This document shows, in pieces, positions 25,623 to 39,689 of a stretch of 64,000 nucleotides of DNA (the first letter of the stretch is position 1; each line of letters starts with the position of its first letter). Source of the DNA: Apus apus. Lineage: Eukaryota > Chordata > Aves > Apodiformes > Apodidae. The notes beneath the pieces were generated by a model. It had not been told where the DNA came from and did no database searches. It saw nothing but the letters and a program-made list of their open reading frames with translations. The stretch covers positions 16,298,001-16,362,000 of the forward strand of contig NC_067285.1 of the NCBI RefSeq assembly GCF_020740795.1, in the 5' to 3' direction. A program made the position numbers and the translations under genes.

Positions 25623-26873
25623 CTGGTTTAAGGATTGTTTTTAGTAGAGGAACTTGACAATTCCATTAAAAACAAGAAACAACTGCCACATCTCTCTAGA
25701 GTTAAAATATCATTTTAACTTGGCAAAAGCAGTTAATCAGTGGTGTAAGCACCAAAACAATTTGACAACATAAATCCAAGTCCTTGAAAGAAGGACAATT
25801 CATTTTTCACCTCTAGAGGCCAGGCTTGAGTTAAATTTCACAGTAGCCATTTGCTACCTCATTGATTCCCTGCCCTTAATTGCCATTATAAGTCTATGAA
25901 AGAACTTTCAGAACATGCACATACAATTATAGTTTGGGCTTCTAGCTCTTCTGAAATCACATACAGTGATCCACAAATTTTAAAACATTGGTAGGAATAA
26001 AATTATTTTCTGTGCTCCAAAAGGGGTTTTCATAATGTGTGAATGGTCACGTCTGTAAAGCAGCAAGCAACACAGTTAATAAGAAATCTTTAGATTCCAC
26101 AGGAAAAAAAAACCCTGCTCTGAAATTATTTGGATAAAGCTGTTAATTCATCCATGTATTGAGCCTACAAATCATGTAACCACACTCAGTGTGCTGTAAT
26201 ACTGGGTTGCTTATTTATCTGTGCAAGCTTTTTTATAGTGTATTTAAAAGGCAGCAGGTTTTTATCTAATCATATTTGCCTGTAGTTTTCATCTAATCTG
26301 TATGTATCCATAGAAACAAAAGAGACTAGCATTAAAGAATGTCAGAGATGTGAGCATTAGAAACAGGTTACCATATGTCTTCTATTCTGCTACAGCTGTC
26401 TGCATTACGTGTTTTTACCCTGCAGTTTATATAAGGCAAATTAACCTAAATTACAAATTTATTAGCTATTTCATGCATAAAAAATAAGTAAGAAACCTAA
26501 TGAAGTACAGGGGATATTTAAAGCTATCTGGATTTTAATTGGGGGCAGTTATGTTTCCTAGTTTGATTGCATAAGGGTTTTCTTTCAAATAACATAGAGG
26601 GAAAAATTAAAATCTGATTGCTTTACAGCTAGCAGTGTAAAAGCATGCACTGGGAGGTATCAGAAGTACCACATCTAAAAGTTAAGCAAACATGGCATTT
26701 ATCAGAAAGAAGGAAATGTCAAAACCGTGTTACGCTGATACAGAAAGTCAAATCAATGTAACAGCAAGGAAATAAATACTTATAGTTGATTGACTTGTCT
26801 ATTTATTAACTGAAAAAGAGTAACAGGAAATGGGTTAGCAACCAGCAGAAGTGTCATGGCATAAGCTACTTAC
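25623..26873 (-). other. CPEB3: CPEB3 intron (1.25 kb)
   Basis: Phase 0 intron with donor GTAAGT (26873-26868) and acceptor AG (25624-25623). It is the shortest intron in the window. No repeat or additional exon was recognised. Confidence 0.85.
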
Positions 26874-26992
26874 TGGTTTATCCTTGATTGTGGGACTTGA
26901 CACACACAGATAAAGTTTCCCATCTTCTTCCAGACAGGCATCTATCAGAGCTTGTACAGAGCTTTCTTCCTGGAACAGCAGAAAGGCATAAC
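26874..26992 (-). CDS. CPEB3: CPEB3 exon: RRM1 C-terminal half
   Basis: A 119-nt exon that completes the split Gly codon (G|GT) and encodes 39 residues: YAFLLFQEESS... to ...SSPTIKDKP. YAFLLF completes the RNP1 strand of RRM1, which is built across the intron from SYFPPKG. The rest is the second helix and the KLYLCVSSP strand. The acceptor is CCTTTCCAAG (AG at 26994-26993) and the donor is GTAAGT. It enters in phase 1 and leaves in phase 0. It agrees with CPEB3 in the SSVQALIDACLEEDG segment; CPEB4, as I recall, reads DESSVQALIDACIEEDG. Confidence 0.96.
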
Positions 26993-29900
26993 CTTGGAAA
27001 GGATAAAGACACAAGAAAGAAAATAACAAATTAATTTATAGCTTTTAAATAAAGAAAACAAACCCAAGAAATTAATAAGATACACGAATTACAAATAATT
27101 ATTAAGGCTGTTAGTTTGTTTTTCTAAATTAAATTCACCAAAGAGATCATACCCTCATACAGTAATGATTTCAGAATGGAGACAAAAGTGTTTGCTGCAT
27201 ATGAGTATCTCTATTTCATTAATTAATGTTTTTGAGCTGTGAGAATATAGGCTTGTGAATAAAGGTTTCTTATTACCCAACAACTGCATCTGAGCTATTC
27301 GTCAGTGGTATCTGCTGCTATCAATGATCATCATCTTACAGTGGAGACACCAAGTTTCTGGTTACTATATACAATTAATATATATTAGAAGAACGTGTCA
27401 AAAAAGTGGAGAGGTACACATAAATAGACTTCTCTGCTCACATATTAACTATGAAAAAGATGCTCACCTAAAAACAGTAAGCATGAGTACAAAGTAATGG
27501 CATACATTTTGTGTTATTGTAAGTCAAAGACCTACTGTTGTTATTTACATTTAAACAAAGCAGTTCAAAAGACAGTGCAATAAAAATCCCTCCAAGTGAT
27601 TAGAATTTTAGGACCGTGTGTGGCATTCAGTGCTCTTCTGAGTGCAGCTGGCAAGGAAGCTTTCATCAGTCTTAATGCTGTTAAATTTGAATGAAGATTT
27701 GACCCAAAACAGTCCATGCCTTTCCTGCCTCAGAAGTGAAACTAATACAGCACACTAAGCAAAGCGATCCAAAGGCTGGCTGCTAGACATGAATGCAGCT
27801 GCCTAGTTAAGAGGACTTTCTATCGAACATGCATTGCTCTTTTGCTCCATAATCAGTACAACTTAGTTTCCTCCCTGAATGTGAACATTTTGGCTTTGAC
27901 CTCTGTAATTTGCCACTTGTGTGTCTTGCAGGCTACCTCTTTTCAGAAAATGTGCAGCAATTACAGGCAGCTGGAGTTTAAACAGGGACTGCTAGACTTT
28001 CTCGGCCTAACACTCCTGACACAAACTAATAGTCTACATGATGATATCCCATATTTAAATTATCCAGCTTTACACAGTCTGTTTGCTGTTAATATGGTAG
28101 TGACTTACCCTGATTTTGCACCAAGTATTGAGTGGCATGTCCTTTTAAGATAAATACTACACTGATTTATTAAAAAAAAAATGTAGATAGGTACTGAAGA
28201 AGAGTCTTCCTCTGTACAGTTATTATCTACCAATTTACCTCTTACCCTACGAGCTCTAGTCCTGAGTGACTTCTGAGAGAACATTAAATTCTATGCAGCT
28301 GTTTGCTTTCAGAGGCCAAAAAAGTTTGCATTAACAACATAGTTACAGCCCAGAACACATCTAGAAAGACTGACTTGCCCAAGATTACAAAGCAGTTTCA
28401 TAATCAGTCTTTCTAGCAAACAAGGAACTTGCATGCCTAGAGTTGGAGTAGATTAAAGATACCAGTCCCAATAAGAAAGTCAAATATTTCTAAGTTTCAT
28501 CTCTAGCAGATATAATTATCTTAAAACAGTCCTTCAAAAATATAAACACACTTCAACATTTTAGTTTTAGATTTCACAAAACTAATTACATTGAGTACAA
28601 AAATAATTAACGTGCGATCACTATCGATTTTAGCTTCATTTTATATTCCATCCATGTGCTTTTTATATCTTTCTCCTTCTGATTATATTCAATGATCAAA
28701 ATGAAAACCTTATACAGACTAAAGTATCCTTAGTTTAGTAGTTCTTTCAGCCTTATAAAATGCTCAATTCAGAAAACTAGATACTTGGAAAAGACTGCCA
28801 TGGAAACTACACCACCAAAGCCAATTGATCACACTTTATGGTTCAGCCCAGTCCTTCTCCTTTATTTTATATGAATGCCTTGTAAGACAAATTTGCAGAA
28901 CATACTATGCAGCTCACTCCAGTACTAGGAAATCCAAGTAAGAAGACATGTACATTTATGCACTCTTTAAAATAATAGTTTACAATATATTTAAACATTT
29001 AAGATTTATCTTCTGACAAGACCATCAGAACTCTATCTTTTAGACTTCTAGAATCTTAAACCAGCATAATATTGGAAATTTCTTTAGCATAAAGTCCAAA
29101 TGAAAATTGGGAAATGTTTATTGTGCCTTAAATATTCAGAAAAAAAATTTAGGCAACAGCTCAAGATGCTTCTTTCTTCTGTGAAGCTTTTTCAGGTTTT
29201 TCTGGGTCATAAAAAGAGGTTACATCTGTCATAGTTTGAGTTGGTAGCCATTTGGGTGCACAGTAAATGGTATGATCATAAATTTCCCATTTCAGTTAAA
29301 TTAGCCAGATACTTGTTAATTTTCTCTAGTTGCTAGATTACAAGAGCAGTCCAAGTTAGTAAGAATTCAGTTTTCTAACCCAGGGCTAGCACTTGCCATG
29401 ATGTTTAGTAAGTTAACACCTCCTTATTTCTCTAGACGTCTGTGACAGTAACGCTTGCTAGGGAGTCTCTGTTGGCCCTCTGGAGAAAGACAAGTAAGCA
29501 GTAAGAAATTTAATTCATGTCTAAAAGCAGTAGGTGAAGTAAAATTATTAAGACAATCAGCTCCCAAAACAAACAAAAAATATTAATTTAAATAACTCAA
29601 ATTATTTAGCAGGTGCTGAAAGATGCTTCAAATTTCTCAGCATTCGGCATGTTCTCCTCTGTGCATCATGGGCAATATGACTTAAAGCAGATGGGTTTTT
29701 TTTCAAGAAGATTCCACAAAGGAAAACAGGTGACATATTTGAAGACCCAGAAATTAGCAGGATACCTGACAACAGCTGAATATTCTATATTCACAAATAT
29801 ATGGCTTCTTGGCAGAGCAGAAACAATCTGGCTCCTTTTCAGCTGTTGGTACAACATGCCACTGTAGTGCTGACAATAAACATTGCCCTTCACAATCCAC

Positions 29901-32900
29901 TGAAAAAAGACATTGATATATTTTGAGGTAAGGAAAGTCACTATGACTGCTGAAGGGATACAACAGAGAGAAGATACAGAGAAGATTAATTTCCCTAGAT
30001 TCTGAAGCACAGCCTAGGAGCTCCTCAACCTTGAGCTCAAGGATTTATTATTTTATGGAAAGCAGTACAAGAACTAAGCTGCTTTGTACGTGTGCCATTC
30101 TGACATCTAAACAGTGACACAATTTCCACATGAAAGGATAATTTAGTCCAGTAGGTCTAATTTCATTTAACCTTGCTGAGACCAAACAGGAAAATCTGGC
30201 ATATACACTGTCCCACAAGCTTGAAATTAGGTTGTCACTTGAAACCTAAGATATACTTGGAACTACCATATAATGTTGCTATGGTCTGAAAAATGCTTTT
30301 TTGCCAGCCTAGACAGTCTGGAAAATCTCTGTTTCAATTAAAATCAACACAGGCATACCTTCTCTAATGATGGGAACCTTTCTGGGGTTACCGAAAGCAC
30401 ATTTTGTAATCTCTTCAAAACAATATGCTAGATGGAAAGCTTATTTAGGTCCTTATTCTGCCTTTATTCTGTAATTTAAGTAAAAAAAAAAAAACAAAAC
30501 TACTAAAAAGATCAAAATATTTCTCAAAGATAAAGATGATCCAACTTGATACCTTCCAGGCTCACCAGGAAAAGATAGCATTTCAGAGCATCCATGAATA
30601 AAACATGTTTGGGTTTTTTTATTCTTCTAAACTTGGTCACACCTTCCTTGTACAGCTCCATCATCAGGCACAAAGTTTGGTGGAGAGAAATGAAATAACT
30701 GTGTTTTGTAACCCATGGGAGAAGGTAGGAAAGAAGTTTGGCATACTAGAATTTTTACAGTCGTTTAAGTGACTAATTACTAATGTAAGGAGTGCTAAGG
30801 TTGTCAGAACAGTCTCTAGTTACTTAGTGATACAGGAATATTTCAGAAAGGTGCTAATGGAGTAGCTGTGCAGATCTCACTTAATGAAGTCTGAGACTGG
30901 ATTAAATTCAATCAGAAGTTTTTTCTGAAAAATTTCAGTTAATTGTGATTTAGTTCCATCTCTTTTTATTAACTGAAGTTTACCATTTTATGCTTAGCTT
31001 GTGAACACTGGAAGTAATTCGTAAGTTATTTAAGTTCTTCCATGTGAGAACAACAATATATAAACTGCTATTCAAACACATCAACCATGAGCTGTGTCTT
31101 CTGGTACAAAGCCAGCATTTTGGCATTCAGATGTTATATAAACAATAGCGAAAGAGTAACGGATTTCAGTGTCTCAGAATTGGGGCTACTTTTCAAAACA
31201 AGCAAAGAAATTGCATTGAAGAATTATATGTAAGGACAAGGAAGATTTAAATATCCATGTCAGAGGTCTGCATATCATCTACCAGTTTCCTATGTAATTG
31301 ACCTCAAATCCATTGTTCCCAAAATTCAACCCACTTACAAAATCAGATATAGAAATTATAGTCTAAGGGACGTGTTTTCTCAGTTTTGTAACTGACGTTG
31401 GGAGGCAAAACTAAGACAATGAAGAGAAGGACTTTCTCTTCTCTTTACATATTGCATAGCAAGTCAGAACAGTCTCTGGGTAGTCACATGTATTCATTTC
31501 ATAAGCAAAATGCAAAGACTACCTACACTTTAAAAAGCCAGAATGAAAGAAAATGTGCTTCAAAGGTAGTTTAACTTTTTCCAAGTTTAGACAGTGTTTT
31601 TCTGCTGTTTTATAGGCATGATGAAAATAGAATCTGCTATCCACCTAAGATCTTTTATAAAAGTATTTCAATACCTGTATCTACTTCATATTATTATGAA
31701 TAAAATAAGATGGAGTAAAACTGGCAAAGAAAATCAATGTTGTCATTTTGTGTCCTTGGGTTTATTTTTAGATGGTTGAGATGGCTACATCAAAAAAAGA
31801 AGATTTAAATAGACTTAAATTTTTATTTAAATATAAATGGCACTCTTTCAGGAATTTTAAAAATAGCTTTGAATTGAATTATGGTTGAATTCACTAGAAC
31901 TTCTAGAACAAATTTTAAAGGCCCACAAAAAGGGAAAATTTAGAAAAAGTGTGAACAAAACTTCTATTAAATCAGTTAATGTGATGCCAAAGAGTTATTG
32001 CTCAAAGACACCCGTAGTAATCTTATTAGAAGATGCTTTGTATGTGAATAAAACACATTTCTAAATCCAAAGATGAAAATGAAACTCATTTTTGAAAAAT
32101 AAAAATCTGAGATGTTAAGAAAGTGCAGACTTTCTTTTAAACATTGCTGTGACATGACTGGATTTTCAAAAAACATCAAAGACTTTAAATACTTAAGAAA
32201 TCTCAAAATAGAAAGGGCTATAATCTCTCTTAACTACTTCAGAAGACTGAAATTATGTATTAGTCAGGGAGAGCAAAGATGAGTTTCTTTTAGTCAGTCT
32301 AATTTTAAATTACACTGGATGACCCTGTCAGCTGATTCCTTTTTCTAAAAAACAAAATGTAAGAAACCTGAACACTATAGCCTCCTACAATGAGAACTGT
32401 ACTCATTTTTATATGTTTCTCATGAGTACCCACCTGTGTAGTCCAATATGTAAGATATTCCCCACACTAAAGACATAAAGACAGTGTCCGCCTTAAAAAC
32501 AGGTTTTGGAGTAGGTATTGTTTGTTTTTAATTAAAGGTATATACTCCATATATTGGTTCCATTGCAAAATAATTGGATCCTGAATTTAAGTAACAATTA
32601 AATGAAATGTACATAGTTAAATGGAAGGGAGGATGCATATCAAGAAAAGCCAGCAAGCAAGCAGATCATATGGAAGAGTGGGATGAAAACTGAGGTTCTG
32701 TATCAGTAGCCTCTGTAAAATAAATTGCATGTCTTCATAATTTCAATTTTACCAGTTAAAAGTCCACATCCCTGAGATTACTAAAAGAATGGAAACTAAC
32801 ATTTAACCCTTACTACAAATGATCCTACCATATCACAATAATAGGGAAATTAGAAACCTCCTATGTTCTCATAAATATTACTGAATTTTTTTTCCCCACA

Positions 32901-35900
32901 CCTTCAATTTAAATGCAAAAAAAGCCCCCAAAAAACCTACCCACACAATGTCTGCTTACTCCACGACATACGTTATTTTTGGGACATGGGACAGGTGTCC
33001 CAATGTTTCCTCTGCACTTCAGTACTGAATAGAAAGGACATGTCAGTAGTGCTGTAGTGAATATATACAGCTAAAAATTTACCAAGTCCTTTTAATTCCA
33101 AAACATGTCAAGCAGCAGAAAGGATTTACTTGTCATCACTACTTCAGGACTTTCACTACTTATTGGGAAAAAAAACAGCATACTTTTTGGTTTGTCCTGT
33201 AGCAAAAATACTCCTGCCCATCTGAATTGAAAAAGAAAATATTGAAATTCCTCCTTGCTTTGGTCTTTTTTTTTTTTTTAACCCCATTTAAAAACTAAAA
33301 TTATATTCTACAAACACACTAAAGCTTCCCTTTTTATCTGATATTTTGCTTCTACATTAGTGTAAAACATTGCAACAGAAAATTTATAGGGCTGTCTCCT
33401 CTTTCAAAGGTCACAGCCATTTTAAAACTTCAGACTTCAGAGTGCAACATGATCTATAGCAGCTATAAATCAGAATTAAAGGGTATAAAAACATAAAGGC
33501 TATAACATACAATTTGGCTTATTGTAGTTCTAAGAGTAGTCACATGAATTAATCATACAACTAAGGCTCAATTTTTGATGAGGCAAGAGTTATTTCTTTG
33601 TGAAGTTTACTGGGTCACAGGCATAAAAAACGCATGCATTTACATTCATAAATATCAAAAGAAAATATAATCTAAATTCAGACCTGAATTTTTCAAATTT
33701 GCTTTTCAAGGGCATAATGAAATGGTGAGTGCTCTGAGCAGAGCAGCTCATTGTCATCATCTGGAGGGGGTCAGGTCTGCTGTTGCTGCTGCTTTTACTC
33801 TGAACAGATGGCTGAGGAGAGATCAGTTTCCAAGTTTCAACAAAACCTGTTCCTCTTTTTTGCAAATAAGCCTATTCCCAATTCTACTCCAATCAACATT
33901 AACATAGAAAAACTCTAGATTAATATAAATAATCTAATTGATTTAATCCTGTATTTTATGCACAGTGTCAGCCTGAGGTAAAATAAATTGAACATGATTT
34001 TCAGGGGAAGAAAGCAAAGGTCCAAAAATCCAAGCTATTTTTTAGTCAGTTATTTTTAACTTACAAAATTTGATATTGGGCTTTACAATATATTTCATTT
34101 TAAATTATAAGTTTTTCTTAACATTTATTTTCAAAGAAAGGAAACAGCACTTACTAGAGAGATGTGATACACAAAACACTTGGTACTGTTATGAAGAGTT
34201 TCATTCCAAGTAAAGAACATCAGTCCATAAGAGAAGATACCCAATGTCATTTACCTAGACCAAGCCAGCAACATACTTCCTGATTTTGTAGAATTGTAAC
34301 TCTCCTGTGAAGCAGACAGATAATCTGCACTTCACAGTGAGGGAACTGTGCCTAGAGAGGAACTCAAGTTGCAAGACATTTCTTAAAACAGAATGCAGAG
34401 CTTCAGTGGTGGGCTTTGACTTTTCTTCTTTTCATCAAGTACTCAATTTGTTAATTGCTGCTGTGGTGTGTTACTGGTTAACAACTGGTTTAAATGTTCA
34501 CTCACATGTGGATTGTTTCTTCGTTCTAGTTGCTCAAGTTTCTTGTCCTTATTGACTATCTAGAAAACATGCAGCTTGAAAAACTTTCCTTAATAATGGA
34601 AGGTTTTTCTAAAACTTGACTGCTTACTGTTGCAGAACAAAATTCTCTCTTAAAAAAAAAATTTCTGGTTAATTACAGTGTGCATTTTCAGAATGGTACG
34701 TTGTACAAAAATAATTACTGTTGGACCTAGCAGATTTCTAAAATGTTATGGGTTTCACTTTATATTATAATGCATATATGAATTTATAGAGAGGATGAGC
34801 TTGTAATGCATGGAATTATTACAGCTGAACAGGGGGCAGGAGCAGGGAACAACTTTAACTTTTTCACTGCTTTGAAAGTAGAATTTGGTGCTTCATAACT
34901 TATTAGCAAAAAGAAGACGTAGCACAAGCTATTAGCAAAGCACAAAGGATTATCAAGTCATCAGAGACCACTGTTCAAAGGACTGCTTTTATCCTGGAGC
35001 CCATAATACTTACAGATCCATCTATATATTTCCACTTATAAAACAAAAGGCAACATTTAATGAAAGGTGAAAGTATGGCAGGGTGGGGTGGGTATGTGGA
35101 AACCACAGTAAAGTCTACTTGACTTTGGTTAATGAGAGTCAGACAAATTTGACTTCCATTTGACAAAAGCAGTGTGGTTACTTCCTATAGGTAAATGATA
35201 TATGGGCACTGTACACAAGTAAGTCTTACTGAAAAACCCCAGCCAATTATTTCAGCATCTGCCCAAACAAATTTACTGCAACAGTTAGTCCAGAAAGTAG
35301 ATGCTTGGAATTTCTGTTTTAACAGAACCTACTGAATTGGACATTTGATTCAAAGCTTGTGATGATGAGTAAGTGATTAGTAGATGCATGAACCAGACTT
35401 CAAACAGCTGCTCTTTAGAATTTGGAAGCATCAATCCCCTTGAGACAAGCCTTAAATATCAAGTGTGACTTAACTCAGTGTACTCTTAATAAAATAAGAT
35501 AGTTCGTGTAAAGTATAACAAATCCCACTGCAATCTTAACCCTTCCAGACAGTGAGAGAGAGAGAAAACAAACTGCCTCTTTAGTATATGACCAACAGAA
35601 AAGCATCTGAAGATGATGTATGGAAAGACTTCATTCTGGAAAGATAAAATTATGCAACTTGAACCTGTGACCTATAGTTTTCCATAAAGAGTCAGGAGGC
35701 TTATGAACAATAACTCTCAGTAGGTACAGATGCAATGTGTATAAACTTCAAAACTCTCCTCATCTAACACACTATCTAGCCCATCAGCCAAGGTGAAATG
35801 GAGAGGCCTTAGATAGAATTTAATAGACCAGTGATGCACAGACTGCAGTCTGTGGTACAGGCTTCCAAAGTATGCCTCCTGTAATTGCTACCAACCAATA

Positions 35901-38000
35901 AGGTCTTTTAGAAATATGAATTTTTACTGTGGGAAATTCAGGGCCTTTTGATGATACTGGCCATAGGACTGCTGACTGAGTTATGAGGCATCCCATCTTC
36001 TTTCAGTAATCTCTCAGTCCAACAGAAGTCTAGAATGTCATGCACTTTTGAATACAGTAAAACAACCTTCCATATTGACATCTCTGTTGCAAAAAAGGTA
36101 TCCTGCCTCTATCAAAAACTACTGAACAGTCTGAATAGTTATGACTACAAAATTATTCTAGCAATTTATTACTAATGCTGCAAAATTAAGTTCCATGGTT
36201 AATTACAGTCAACCCCCTGATTATATAAACACTTTCCAATAGGGTCAGATATGAAAGAGGCTGGTTGACAGATGACAGAATTATCTGCACAGCTTTTTCT
36301 CTGGAACCTCTGGGGAGTAGCACATTAGTGAGGAAGAGTATGAAAACAAAGTGTTTCTCTAGCAAATTAGAAGTGCTGCCATGAGAAACTGTAGACTTGT
36401 ATTCATCTTCAGATAACAAACACTAAAATCTTCATATGGCTAACAAGACTGACAGTAAAATTTATCATTTTAGCAATCTGCACTGGAAAAGTTACTCTAG
36501 AACTATCAGAGCCCTTGAATTCTGACTTTAGAGGCAAGAGAACTTTGCCTGCTTAAATGATCTGCTTGAGCAATAAAAAGGAACCTAGGTGATGGAGAAC
36601 TACTGGATTTCTTTCCTGTATTGCACGCTGGCTCCAAATACATATTCCTTCTTCAGAAACCACAAAAGTTAGTCCTTCATCTGTCTGTTGTACACATACA
36701 ACTATCCCAGTACACAGACATTGTATTATCCAATGTGATTTGACTGTTGATCCTAAAAGTGTTATTCACGTGAACAAAAGAACTACCAAAAATGCCAGTA
36801 CACTGGTGGGTAACCAAGAATCTGAGGATGTACTCCAGCCAGAGATATCTTAAGAACTTTGAAGTCTTTGGAGGAAGAAAAGGGAAAAAAGAAGGGAAAA
36901 AAAAGTACACATAAACAAGGGTCCTATAAACTAAAAGTCAACCACAATTTTGTGAGAACATGACCCAAAAAAACCCCACAACAAAACCCAAACCCATGAG
37001 TAAATGAGGGATACATGTATTAGTAAGACAGATATCTAAATTTGGGCAACAGCCTTCTTATGTGTTATAGGCAGAAAATTATTTGGTCTAGTCCCATTAC
37101 ATAAAATCTCGCACAAGGCTACTCCATTTTGGATAATGTTTTACAGAGTGTTACCGAGCATGTGCAAGATCAATTCTTACAGAATAATAACTGAGAATAA
37201 TTTAGAGCCACTATCAGTAATTGCAGCCCAACATCTGCCCCTCCCAACCCCATCTCCCAACACAAAATCAGCCTTTAAAAGGAGCCAATCCAGTAATTGT
37301 GGGTATTACATCAAATTTGTCATGTCTTGATTGGAAAAAGCTTTCTGACACCAGATAAGGAGAATAAAGAAGCGAAGAAAATAGGCAGAAATTAAAAATT
37401 TGGTGGTGGTGTTGTTTTGGTTTTTTTAATTAAGCTTTTTCTTTAATAGGAACGTTTGGTTTACACTAATGAGGAAGACAGAAGCTGCTAGGGTTGGATT
37501 CACTCTGCTTTATGACTTTGTACTAGAACCCAGACAACCAAATTTCTTTCTTGAATTCTACACCATCTTGTATAGTCCTGGCTCTCAAAACAAGGTTTTC
37601 ATTAATAATCTGAACTACATTAGGAATATTTGGCTACAATAATCAAGTTCTTCTCACAATAAATAGCCTTTATTTTCTTATTTGGTTACTGTGGTCACAA
37701 GCAACTAGGAAGACTGACCAAAACACTTTACTACCAAACCCTGTGGAAACTAGAAATGCTGAGCCCCTTCTGAAGAGGCCTGGTCTTTCTTTAGGCATCA
37801 GAGGTTGCTGACTGAAGAAGGGTAAAAAAATGCTTGCTAAAAAATAGTAGTTTCTTCAAGGTTAAAAAAAAATAAATAAAAAATTATCTTTCTTTCTGAA
37901 AGAAAATAGCATTTGTTGAAAGCAAGGTGAAAGCTGGGAGAGAATAATCCTGCAAAGCCACTTCAGAATCAGATTTGTTCTGCCTGGGCTTGATTGCTAA

Positions 38001-38023
38001 TTTTTTTTTTTTTTTTTTTTTTT
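38001..38023 (+). repeat. Poly(T) tract (23 T)
   Basis: An uninterrupted T23, equivalent to poly(A) on the gene strand. It could be the decayed tail of a minus-strand retroposed element, but no element body is recognisable next to it. Confidence 0.9.
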
Positions 38024-39689
38024 AATTTTGCCTCACCAGATTCTTGTTTACTCCTAGAAAATGAAATTGTAAATGGCATAGTTCTAGGGACAGAGATTCT
38101 CTTAAATGAGGCAATCTCCTTGAATGCTCTTTGGTAACTGGCACAGCAGTCTCAAAACCAGACATTTTAAAATCATCAGTATTAGTGCACACGAGGAATC
38201 CTCAAACATTTTAGGACAAGACAGGAAACAGCATGAAGAGCATTACAAAGAGAGGCTTAAACAAAAGACCTTGAAAACCTAGAAGAAAACTCTATACAAA
38301 ACTGACCTTAAGTTACACAGCTACAGAAGACCAGACTCCTATGTACTGCATTTTGCTACCACACATTTTGTGGATTACATTGATTTGGGATTACACTGCC
38401 CTGCTGTGGGAAGACACAGGGACTACAAATTATATACATGGCCTTAGATGTCAATGTGTAAAAGTGTCCAAGTGTGTGTTGGAACATAGATGAACAAAGC
38501 TTAAAAAAGATCTTGCATCTCTATTTGCCATATGATATATTTCTGGGTAAGGTCTGCAAGTTTCCATTCTAGCAAATATTATTATCATCTACTTCAGTTT
38601 TTAAAATACAAAAATTGGCTAGGGATTTTATGCTGGACTTCGGTAAAATGGTATTAGATTACTTAAGCCAAAGCTATTAATTTCAGTACAATAGATTCAG
38701 ACAAACCAGATGCCTGCCTGTGTACATGGCTGATGATATTAGAATTATGACTCCATACTTTCTCCTTGCAACCATTCATTCTTGAATTAACCATGCAAAT
38801 GGTCCATCCTCATCTATGAAATCAAGATCAGTCAGAAGACTGCCACCAACAGTGTCCCCATTTAACATTACCTAAGAGATCATCAGGAAAGGTTCTTACG
38901 CTCTGTCCCACTAGCTGTTTTAAATTAAAGCAAGAGAATCACTTCACAATGTTACTTTGTGCAACTCTACATACACTATTTTCTTCTGCAGGAGATCTTA
39001 TTCACCCTTAATGTCGCCTGTGGAGCAGTAGGGATAAGCTTGCTTATTTTTACCAAATAACAGAAGAACAGGAAAAAGACAAGAGGATCAGGCTGCTGCA
39101 CCACACCTCTAAATCACCTGTAAAGCCAAAGCATTCCTCCTGTTCCAAGCCCATCCTATCTTCAAGCTCTGCCATGCTTCATTTTCTCTATGTCTCATCT
39201 TCCTCCAAACATCAGTCTTCCGAAATTGAAATGAGAGGCAGACTTTTGCATATTTTTTGTCATTTTAAAATGTGTTTTGCAGTTTTTAGTGATTGCTAGA
39301 AAAATCATAGTTATCACAAAGAAAAATCAGCAAAGACATTTTAAAAAGTTGTTTCAAAGCTAGCAATCTGTTAAGAAAAATGAAAAGAATGCTTTTGAAA
39401 CAGTTGGCACCATCTGTTTAGTAAAAAAGGAAAAAAATTCCTGTAGTTAGCATAAGCATCACTTAGCAGACCAGCAAGTAAGTAAAAAACCCATCAATTG
39501 ATATTTCAGTAAAATATTAAATATCTGGATTTCGCCAGAGTGAAATAGACATTGTCATGGTAACATGCAACTATATTTTATAACATTCTTTGGCATGTAC
39601 TTCATTATTTCTCAACATCTCCTAAGTACTAAAAAGTAGTTAGCCACAAACCACATTTAATTTTCCAAATTCTGTGGTGAAAGCCAAGT

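Noticed and set aside
29163..29290. Minus-strand open stretch ending in a Lys/Glu-rich tail and stop, resembling the end of a small retrocopied gene
   Set aside because: Only about 40 codons are open, with stops just upstream and no poly(A) tail or target duplication. I could not match it to any small protein, so it is probably chance.
29666..30010. 114-codon minus-strand ORF in the long intron
   Set aside because: Its composition looks like translated AT-rich intron. The overlapping frames on both strands are equally open, and no known motif is present.
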